From positions 1-10,554 of the forward strand of contig JAHHSK010000061.1 of NCBI GenBank assembly GCA_020025255.1: 10,554 bases of DNA. Reading direction: 5' to 3'. The notes under the pieces were generated by a model that worked only from the letters and a program-made list of their open reading frames with translations, was not told the origin of the DNA and made no database searches. Shown in pieces: positions 1 through 4,815 of the stretch. Position 1 is the stretch's first letter. Each line of letters starts with the position of its first letter. Position numbers and translations under genes: made by a program. The DNA comes from Ruthenibacterium sp. (GTDB taxonomy: Bacteria > Bacillota > Clostridia > Oscillospirales > Ruminococcaceae).

Positions 1-19
1 GAACGGCTTGTCAAGGGAA

Positions 20-55
20 AAGAAAGAAAAAAACCGGACGGCATTGCCGTCCGGT
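20..55 (-). terminator. Rho-independent terminator of the mscS-lipoprotein operon
   Basis: Positions 33-42 and 46-55 form a perfect 10-bp GC-rich stem (ACCGGACGGC / GCCGTCCGGT) with a 3-base loop. Read on the minus strand it is followed by about seven T residues and a further T-rich stretch (20-33). There is no T-run on the plus-strand side, so it acts for the minus-strand operon. It lies about 110 bases beyond the lipoprotein stop codon. Confidence 0.85.
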
Positions 56-91
56 CAGCCTGTAGATAAACCACAATTCGGAAAAAGGGAG

Positions 92-137
92 AAAATAAAA
101 TACATTCTCATTCACGGGCATGTACCGGGAATGAGAA
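92..137 (-). terminator. Possible proximal terminator or 3'-end hairpin
   Basis: TTCTCATTC (105-113) and GAATGAGAA (129-137) form a perfect 9-bp inverted repeat, with a short CGG/CCG extension inside the loop. On the minus strand the hairpin is followed by an interrupted T-rich stretch (TGTATTTTATTTTC). It sits about 30 bases after the lipoprotein stop. The T-run is broken and the stem is AT-rich, so termination here would be weaker than at the hairpin at 33-55. It could instead protect the mRNA 3' end. Confidence 0.4.
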
Positions 138-164
138 CACCCTGACAGAAAAAGCGCGGGAAAA

Positions 165-929
165 TCAGGCGTTATCCTGCGAAGAAGCCGGTGCGCTTTC
201 CGAAGCATCCGATTCCGTTACATTGTCACGGCTGAAATGTAAATCGAAGGTGCTGAGCACAGAAAGGAACAGCTCGGTTTGTGCGGGATCGTTTTCGATA
301 TCGGAATAAAAATGGACTTCGATGACGTATCCCTCGATTTGATAGAAAACAAACAGGGGATAACTGGGGGCATCGGCATCGTCCGACCAGGTTTTCATGT
401 GCAGGATGCGCACGGGATTTTCGTTTATAGTCCGCTCCTCAGAAGAAACAAGACCAAAGCCTTCGGGAAACATGCCGTTGTCGATATAAGGAGCCAGCAT
501 AAAATCGGCAAAAGGCGAGGTGCCTTCAGCGGCAGGCCACAGGTTCAGGACTTCGGCAATTTTCTTTTCATTTTTAAAAAAGGTGGTATAGCTGTCATAG
601 TCCCAATCCTGCGGCGTTTTTGTGACAAGCAGGCCTTTTTCGATTTCGCTGCCGTCCTCCTGCACGCAGGGCAGTGTGATAAAGTGGATGGCCGGATCCT
701 CCAGCGCCGGCAGTGCGGTGCCGGTATCCGATGCATCCGCATCGACAGAGTCCGATACGGAAGAAGAGGAAATGCCGGGCTTCGGCGCATCCGGCTCGGC
801 TGATGCCGAAGAAGCGGAAGACGAGATAAAAGCAGAACCGGACGAAGCGGAGGAAGCCGAAGGACGACCGCAGGCGGCAAGGGATGCCAAAAGGACAAAA
901 GCGATGCACAGGGCGGTGATTTTTTTCAT
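165..929 (-). CDS. Ser/Ala-rich secreted lipoprotein of unknown function
   Basis: The gene encodes a 254-residue predicted lipoprotein. Residues 1-19 form a signal peptide (two Lys, then a hydrophobic core) ending in a lipobox L-A-A-C, with Cys20 as the expected lipidation site, so the mature protein should be anchored on the outer face of the membrane. Residues 21-70 are a low-complexity Ser/Ala/Asp linker. Residues 75-230 look globular and contain a late beta-rich stretch (YPLFVFYQIEGYVIEVHFYS); the last 20 residues are again Ser/Ala/Asp-rich. The globular part faintly recalls MOG1/PsbP-like lipoproteins, which is an inference from pattern only. The ATG overlaps the stop of the upstream mscS-like gene (ATGA), and AAAGGGG (937-943) lies 7 bases before it, so translation is probably coupled to the channel gene. 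I do not recognise a specific family. Confidence 0.85.
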   Translation of the reverse strand: MKKITALCIAFVLLASLAACGRPSASSASSGSAFISSSASSASAEPDAPKPGISSSSVSDSVDADASDTGTALPALEDPAIHFITLPCVQEDGSEIEKGLLVTKTPQDWDYDSYTTFFKNEKKIAEVLNLWPAAEGTSPFADFMLAPYIDNGMFPEGFGLVSSEERTINENPVRILHMKTWSDDADAPSYPLFVFYQIEGYVIEVHFYSDIENDPAQTELFLSVLSTFDLHFSRDNVTESDASESAPASSQDNA

Positions 930-2023
930 GGTGTATCCCCTTTCAGCTGGGACAAAGCCGGAGAGCTTTCCAGATAAATACTGCGGGAAGGAAATGCAAA
1001 GGAAGTGCCGACTTGTGCCATAATATCCATGATCTTTAAATTGATATCTTCTTTTACGGCGCGGAATTCAACAATTTGAGTGGTTTTTGTGTAAAACTGA
1101 ATGGCAATATCAATGCTGCTGGATGCAAATTCATCCAGCCGTACCTGAACGGTATCGGAATGAACGCCGGGGTGTTCTTCCAGCATGGAGCGGATGCGGG
1201 CGGTAAGCTCTTCCACCTTGGATTTGGGGGTATCATAGGTCAGGCCGATCGTAAACTTGGCAAGGCGCATTTTCATGCGCGTCCAGTTGGTGATCGGCTC
1301 AGAGCAAAGCTTGGAATTGGGAACGACCATCAGGGCATTGGCAAGGGTGCGGATCTTGATGCTGCGGAAGGTGATGTCCTCCACCGAGCCTTCCAGCGTT
1401 GCCGTGCTGATCCAGTCCCCGATTTCAAAAGGACGCTCCAAAATGATGACAAGCCCGCCGAAAAAATTGCTGGCGGAATCCTGCGCAGCAAGCGCAAAGG
1501 TAAGCCCGCCTAATCCAAGACCGGCAATCAGGCTGTTGACATTATAGCCCAGTTCCGTGACGATCAGCACACCGGCAAACAAAAGAACCACCGCCTTATA
1601 GATGCGCTTCAAAAAACGCACGACGGTATCGCCTGCACGCAGATCCAGCTTCGACCGGGTGCTGAAAAGCGCAAGCTCCACACATTCGGAACAATTCATC
1701 AGCCCCCATGCGGCAAGCAGGATGAAGGCAATGCGGATCGTGCGCATTTGTGCGGCGAGCCACGAGGGCGAATGGATGAATTCAAACGGAAGCAGCCGGA
1801 CACCGATGTAAAGCCCGATCAGTACGATCAGGAAAACCATAGGGCGCAGGAAGCTTTGAAGCAGAACGGAAAGATAGGGGTGCTCGATTTTCTGCGCAGC
1901 GCGGATCAAACGGGGGGCGAGCATGTGCTTGAACAGGCGGCTCAAAAGAAAAAAACCGATGAACCAGGCAGCACAGATCAGGCACTGGAGCAGTGCTTCA
2001 AAATCAAAATTATGAGTGCTCAA
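926..2023 (-). CDS. MscS-family small-conductance mechanosensitive ion channel
   Basis: This is a 365-residue membrane channel that would release solutes when membrane tension rises under hypo-osmotic shock. Hydrophobic segments lie near residues 11-30, 57-77, 95-115 and 140-157, followed by the MscS pore helix. That helix is marked by GLGLGG (168-173), ALAAQDSASNFFGG (177-190) and the start of the beta domain, ERPFEIGDW (196-204). The extra N-terminal helices and length exceed the three-helix E. coli MscS and fit the larger YnaI/YkuT-like branch. The reading frame stays open to 2218, but I chose TTG at 2023 because a perfect AGGAGGT (2029-2035) lies 5 bases upstream, and the extra 65 residues have no MscS-like character. 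The stop codon overlaps the ATG of the downstream lipoprotein gene. The ion-channel family is clear; specificity and gating are not. Confidence 0.92.
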   Translation of the reverse strand: MSTHNFDFEALLQCLICAAWFIGFFLLSRLFKHMLAPRLIRAAQKIEHPYLSVLLQSFLRPMVFLIVLIGLYIGVRLLPFEFIHSPSWLAAQMRTIRIAFILLAAWGLMNCSECVELALFSTRSKLDLRAGDTVVRFLKRIYKAVVLLFAGVLIVTELGYNVNSLIAGLGLGGLTFALAAQDSASNFFGGLVIILERPFEIGDWISTATLEGSVEDITFRSIKIRTLANALMVVPNSKLCSEPITNWTRMKMRLAKFTIGLTYDTPKSKVEELTARIRSMLEEHPGVHSDTVQVRLDEFASSSIDIAIQFYTKTTQIVEFRAVKEDINLKIMDIMAQVGTSFAFPSRSIYLESSPALSQLKGDTP

Positions 2024-2028
2024 AACAG

Positions 2029-2035
2029 ACCTCCT
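2029..2035 (-). promoter_or_regulatory. SD sequence that fixes the TTG start of the mscS-like gene
   Basis: On the minus strand, AGGAGGT is followed by a 5-base spacer (CTGTT) and TTG. No ATG or GTG start lies at a suitable distance. This places the start well inside the longer open frame. Confidence 0.8.
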
Positions 2036-2148
2036 GTCTTCTGGATGACAAAGCACCCAGACAGTATGTTGTATACAGCTTTGGGGTTGCTGTGCTGTAA
2101 GTATATCATATTTTTCCGTCAAATCCCACTGCATTTTTCTCTGCGCAC

Positions 2149-2176
2149 TTGCAATCGCGGGGAAATCGATTATAAT
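2149..2176 (+). promoter_or_regulatory. Sigma-A-type promoter of the FMN riboswitch-ribU unit
   Basis: TTGCAA (2149-2154) and a perfect TATAAT (2171-2176) are separated by 16 bases. The predicted transcript would begin around 2183, just ahead of the first helix of the FMN riboswitch. Confidence 0.75.
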
Positions 2177-2190
2177 AAAAAAAGAAAGTC

Positions 2191-2348
2191 TGTTTCGGGG
2201 CGGGGTGTGATTCCCCACCGGCGGTAACAGGATGCATTTCCTGAAAGCCCGCGAACGGCACGCTGCGCGTGCCGCCGATTTGGTGAAATTCCAAAGCCGA
2301 CGGTATTCAAAGACAAAAGCGTCTTTGTCAGTCCGGATGAAAGAAACG
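2191..2348 (+). ncRNA. FMN riboswitch (RFN element)
   Basis: This leader matches the RFN consensus throughout. It has the CGGGGCGGGGTG...TTCCCCACCGGCGGTAA block, AAAGCCCGCGAACGGC, GATTTGGTGAAATTCC, AAAGCCGACGGT, and the closing AGTCCGGATGAAAGAA. The outer helix can form between GTTTC (2192-2196) and GAAAC (2343-2347). RFN elements bind FMN and lower expression of riboflavin synthesis or uptake genes. Here the element precedes a terminator and ribU, so high FMN should reduce riboflavin uptake by premature termination. Confidence 0.96.
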
Positions 2349-2370
2349 GCGGCTGCGGTCGTATCCTCTG

Positions 2371-2406
2371 CCCCTTCTGTTTTTTGACAGAGGGGGTATT
2401 TTTTTT
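2371..2406 (+). terminator. Terminator of the FMN riboswitch expression platform
   Basis: CCCCTTCTGT (2371-2380) pairs with ACAGAGGGGG (2387-2396), 10 bp with one G-T wobble and a 6-base loop, and is followed by TATTTTTTTT (2397-2406). An alternative register uses CCTCTG (2365-2370) with CAGAGG (2388-2393). It lies between the aptamer and ribU, as expected for a transcriptional off switch. Confidence 0.88.
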
Positions 2407-2433
2407 AATTGGCAGCCAAAGACCCAAAGGCAG

Positions 2434-2456
2434 ACCTCAAAATTCATTTTGGAGGT
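2434..2456 (+). promoter_or_regulatory. Hairpin that sequesters the ribU ribosome binding site
   Basis: ACCTC (2434-2438) pairs with GGAGGT-side bases 2452-2456, and AAAA (2439-2442) pairs with TTTT (2447-2450). G2451 is bulged and the loop is TTCA. The stem buries most of the SD GGAGG (2451-2455) and is followed by seven T residues running up to the ATG at 2464. It may weaken translation or act as a second stop point. The pairing is seen directly; a regulatory role is inferred. Confidence 0.5.
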
Positions 2457-2463
2457 TTTTTTC

Positions 2464-3039
2464 ATGAAAAAGCAAACAATCGCGACCCGTACACTCACAA
2501 CCCTTGGGATGCTGGCGGCATTGGCATTGGTGCTGGTATCACTCATCCATTTCCCGATTGTTCCGGCGGCACCGTTCCTGGAATATGATCCGGCGGATAT
2601 CCCCATTTTTGTGGGCACGTTCCTGTTCGGCCCGGCGGCGGGCTTTGCGCTGACGGTGATCGTCAGTGTGATTCAGGGGCTTACCGTCAGTGCGGCAAGC
2701 GGCGGCATCATCGGTATTTTTATGCACATCTTCGCAACGGGCACATACGTTTTGATCGCAGGCATCCTTTATAATAAGAACCGCACGCGCAAGGGCGCGT
2801 TTGCTGCCATGGCGGCGGGTTCGCTTGCAATGACAGCGGTGATGTGCCTGTGGAACCTGATCTTCACGCCGCTGTTCCTCGGACAGAATATGGGGGATGT
2901 TGCGGCAATGCTGATCCCGGCGATCATCCCGTTCAACCTGCTCAAAGCGGGCATCAACAGCTTTGTAACCTATGTTGTCTATAAGCCGATAGGGAAATTG
3001 GTGTTCCACAATTCCGAAAAGGCAGAGAAAAGCGCTTGA
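2464..3039 (+). CDS. ribU: Riboflavin ECF transporter substrate-binding (S) component RibU
   Basis: This 191-residue integral membrane protein is the substrate-specific S component of an energy-coupling-factor transporter. It binds riboflavin and imports it together with the shared EcfT and EcfA ATPase module, which is not encoded here. The sequence has about six hydrophobic segments. It carries RibU-type signatures: the N-terminal helix with A-rich turns (residues 10-30), FPIVPAAPFLEYDPADIP (30-47) at the binding site, a Gly/Ala-rich helix FGPAAGF (55-61), and an asparagine/proline-rich final helix IIPFNLLKAGINSF (154-167). I chose ATG at 2464 because GGAGG (2451-2455) lies 8 bases upstream; a TTG at 2449 in the same frame would overlap that SD. 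The upstream FMN riboswitch fits riboflavin as the substrate. The TGA stop lies inside the -35 box of the next promoter. Family confidence is high; the substrate is inferred from sequence plus riboswitch. Confidence 0.93.
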   Translation: MKKQTIATRTLTTLGMLAALALVLVSLIHFPIVPAAPFLEYDPADIPIFVGTFLFGPAAGFALTVIVSVIQGLTVSAASGGIIGIFMHIFATGTYVLIAGILYNKNRTRKGAFAAMAAGSLAMTAVMCLWNLIFTPLFLGQNMGDVAAMLIPAIIPFNLLKAGINSFVTYVVYKPIGKLVFHNSEKAEKSA

Positions 3040-3064
3040 CAAATCCCTGCAAATCTTATATTAT
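3036..3064 (+). promoter_or_regulatory. Sigma-A-type promoter of the SAM riboswitch-metK unit
   Basis: A perfect TTGACA (3036-3041) and TATTAT (3059-3064) are separated by 17 bases. The TGA stop of ribU is inside the -35 box. The predicted transcript would start near 3070, just before the SAM-I aptamer. Confidence 0.85.
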
Positions 3065-3080
3065 ATCTTAAATTGAATAT

Positions 3081-3180
3081 TTCTTATCAAGAGCGACGGA
3101 GGGAACAGGCCCGATGATGTCCGACAACCTGCTGCTGAAGCAAGGTGCCAAATCCTGCGGGTAACACCGAAAGATAAGCT
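3081..3180 (+). ncRNA. SAM-I (S-box) riboswitch
   Basis: The leader shows the S-box consensus in order: CTTATCAAGAG, GGAGGGAACAGGCCCGATGA, CCGACAACCTG, GGTGCCAAATCCTGC and GAAAGATAAG. Helix P1 forms between CTTATC (3083-3088) and GATAAG (3173-3178), and GGTG (3144-3147) can pair with CACC (3165-3168). S-box RNAs bind S-adenosylmethionine and switch off sulfur and methionine genes. Here the RNA is followed by a terminator and then metK, giving product feedback on SAM synthesis. Confidence 0.97.
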
Positions 3181-3187
3181 GTTGAAA

Positions 3188-3215
3188 GGCTCGGTGTGCG
3201 CACCGAGCCTTTTTT
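3188..3215 (+). terminator. Terminator of the SAM riboswitch expression platform
   Basis: GGCTCGGTG (3188-3196) and CACCGAGCC (3201-3209) form a perfect 9-bp stem with a TGCG loop, followed by TTTTTT (3210-3215). TCGGTG (3191-3196) can instead pair with CACCGA (3165-3170) in the aptamer, which gives a simple antiterminator when SAM is absent. Confidence 0.93.
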
Positions 3216-3249
3216 ATCCGTTTACAAGTGTCAAAGAAAGGAAATAAAA

Positions 3250-4392
3250 ATGGCAAGAAAACTTTTTACATCTGAATCCGTAACCGAAGGTCATCCGGAT
3301 AAAATCTGCGATCAGATCTCCGATGCAATTTTGGACGCGCTGCTTGCGGAAGACCCGAACAGCCGTGTTGCGTGTGAAGTGACGGCAAGCACGGGTCTTG
3401 TGCACATTATGGGCGAGATCACAACGGATGCCTATGTCGATTTTCAGAAAATCGTGCGCGGCGTGGTTCGCGATATCGGCTATACCCGCGCAAAGTACGG
3501 CTTTGATGCCGAAACCTGTGCGGTCATCTCCAATGTGGATGAGCAGAGCCCCGATATCGCAATGGGCGTCAACCCCGGCGGCGCGGGCGATCAGGGAATG
3601 ATGTTCGGCTATGCATGCCGCGAAACACCGGAATTGATGCCGCTGCCCATTTCACTGGCGCATCGGCTGGCAAAGCGCCTGACGCAGGTGCGCAAGGACG
3701 GCACACTGGAATATCTGCGGCCGGACGGCAAGAGCCAGGTGACAGTGGAATACGAAGGGAATACGCCGGTGCGTGTGGATGCGGTGGTTATTTCGACCCA
3801 GCATTCGCCGGAAGTTACGCTGGAATCGCTGCGTGCGGATATCATTGAACAAGTCATCCGCCCGATCGTGCCTGCCGAGCTGCTGGATGAAAATACGAAA
3901 TATTATGTGAACCCGACCGGACGCTTTGTTGTCGGCGGCCCGCAGGGCGATTCCGGGCTGACCGGACGCAAGATCATTGTGGATACCTACGGCGGTATGG
4001 GACGCCACGGCGGCGGCGCGTTTTCCGGCAAGGACCCCACAAAGGTGGATCGCAGCGCGGCATATGCGGCGCGCTGGGTGGCCAAGAACATCGTTGCTGC
4101 CGATCTTGCCGAACGCTGCGAAGTGCAGATCGCCTATGCGATCGGCGTGGCAGAGCCGGTAAGCGTGCGTGTGGATACCTTCGGCACAGGCAAAGCAGAG
4201 GAACAGGCAATCGAGCAGGCTGTTGCCAAGGTGTTCGATCTGCGCCCTGCGGCCATTATCGAAAAGCTGGATCTGCGCAAGCCGATCTATCGCCAGCTGG
4301 CGGCTTACGGCCACATGGGGCGCGAGGATCTGGGCGTTGCATGGGAAAACACAGATAAGGTGGAAGAGCTGCGCAGCGCAATCGGCCGGTAA
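3250..4392 (+). CDS. metK: S-adenosylmethionine synthetase (methionine adenosyltransferase)
   Basis: This cytoplasmic enzyme makes SAM from methionine and ATP, with release of phosphate and diphosphate, and works as a tetramer of dimers. The 380-residue protein carries the family signatures: TSESVTEGHPDKICDQISDA (7-26) with the catalytic GHPDK, VHIMGE (51-56), GGAGDQGMMFGYA (110-122) and, near residue 250, the phosphate-binding GGGAFSGKDPTKVDRSAAY. The ATG at 3250 follows AAAGGA (3237-3242) by 7 bases. The frame is open upstream to 3196, but that would start inside the riboswitch terminator. The protein is slightly short for the family because the active-site loop before GAGDQG (residues 97-110) is cut down. 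The SAM-I riboswitch directly upstream fits its product. A terminator follows the gene, so it is transcribed alone. Confidence 0.98.
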   Translation: MARKLFTSESVTEGHPDKICDQISDAILDALLAEDPNSRVACEVTASTGLVHIMGEITTDAYVDFQKIVRGVVRDIGYTRAKYGFDAETCAVISNVDEQSPDIAMGVNPGGAGDQGMMFGYACRETPELMPLPISLAHRLAKRLTQVRKDGTLEYLRPDGKSQVTVEYEGNTPVRVDAVVISTQHSPEVTLESLRADIIEQVIRPIVPAELLDENTKYYVNPTGRFVVGGPQGDSGLTGRKIIVDTYGGMGRHGGGAFSGKDPTKVDRSAAYAARWVAKNIVAADLAERCEVQIAYAIGVAEPVSVRVDTFGTGKAEEQAIEQAVAKVFDLRPAAIIEKLDLRKPIYRQLAAYGHMGREDLGVAWENTDKVEELRSAIGR

Positions 4393-4414
4393 GAAACCGA
4401 AAAAACAAATGCTT

Positions 4415-4450
4415 CCCGCACCGGAATGGAACATCCGGTGCGGGATTTTT
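4415..4450 (+). terminator. Rho-independent terminator after metK
   Basis: CCCGCACCGG (4415-4424) and CCGGTGCGGG (4435-4444) form a perfect 10-bp stem with a 10-base loop, followed by ATTTTT. It lies 22 bases after the metK stop. Confidence 0.92.
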
Positions 4451-4456
4451 GTTTCG

Positions 4457-4506
4457 CTGTTTTGTGCACAAGACAGCGCGAAAAAACGTGGATGTGCACA
4501 AAACAG
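4457..4506 (+). repeat. 14-bp perfect inverted repeat upstream of the valS promoter
   Basis: CTGTTTTGTGCACA (4457-4470) and TGTGCACAAAACAG (4493-4506) are exact reverse complements separated by 22 bases. Each arm contains the 8-bp palindrome TGTGCACA (4463-4470 and 4493-4500), so the two palindromes lie 30 bp apart centre to centre, close to three helical turns. The right arm ends 3 bases before the -35 box of the valS leader promoter and the left arm begins 6 bases after the T-run of the metK terminator. No T-run follows, so it is not a normal terminator. The geometry resembles a paired operator, but I do not recognise the motif as that of a known regulator. Confidence 0.8.
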
Positions 4507-4509
4507 AAG

Positions 4510-4538
4510 TTGACAAGCGCCCGGATGCATTATATAAT
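4510..4538 (+). promoter_or_regulatory. Consensus sigma-A promoter of the T-box-valS unit
   Basis: TTGACA (4510-4515) and TATAAT (4533-4538) match the consensus in every position with an ideal 17-base spacer. The transcript should start near 4545, ahead of T-box stem I. Confidence 0.93.
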
Positions 4539-4544
4539 TTGATT

Positions 4545-4787
4545 CAGATAAATGCAGTGAAAAAGAGGGCGCGCTGCAATACGTCAGCCAAAGAGAGCCG
4601 GGGCGGGTGAGAGCCGGTGCGGGCGGGCAGGGCGCTGTCGCTTTGGAGCAGAAGCGGGGAAGCAAGTAGCCGCTTTCGTGTGTCCGCGTTAAGGATGTTA
4701 CAAGGGATCTGCTGTCCGGCAGATAATTTGGGTGGTACCGCGGTATGTTCATGCCGTCCCATACAATCGTGTGGGGCGGCATTTTTA
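4545..4787 (+). ncRNA. T-box leader, tRNA-Val-responsive
   Basis: The leader has the hallmarks of a T-box RNA that reads tRNA charging. The distal stem I contains AGAGAGCCGG...GGTGAGAGCCGG (from 4581). A linker GAAGCAAGTAGCCG follows (4651-4671 region). The T-box proper, GGGTGGTACCGCGG, is at 4730-4743. The TGGT bulge (4733-4736) is complementary to ACCA, the 3' end of a tRNA with discriminator A, as in tRNA-Val. A likely valine specifier codon GTC lies at 4637-4639, just after a helix GCGCGCTG / CAGGGCGC. Uncharged tRNA-Val should stabilise the antiterminator and allow valS expression. The T-box class is certain; the specifier position is inferred from partial hand folding and from the downstream gene. 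Confidence 0.93.
4751..4787 (+). terminator. Terminator of the valS T-box leader
   Basis: ATGCCGTCCC (4751-4760) pairs with GGGGCGGCAT (4773-4782) with one G-T wobble, and the stem can extend by four pairs toward the loop. A TTTTT run follows. The 5' arm lies close to the T-box element, so it can be captured in the alternative antiterminator. Confidence 0.9.
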
Positions 4788-4815
4788 TATGCATTTGCCC
4801 CGAAAGGAGTAAAAA

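Noticed and set aside
279..803. A 174-codon plus-strand open frame opposite the lipoprotein gene
   Set aside because: The minus-strand gene has a signal peptide, lipobox, SD and operon context, while the plus-strand frame has none of these.
2024..2218. N-terminal extension of the mscS-like frame by 65 residues
   Set aside because: It would overlap the promoter and start of the FMN riboswitch, has no good SD, and is not channel-like. The TTG at 2023 has a perfect AGGAGGT at ideal spacing.
3391..3402. A further TTGTGCACAT site inside metK, similar to the valS upstream repeat
   Set aside because: It encodes the conserved LVHI residues of MetK, so its presence is explained by protein constraint.
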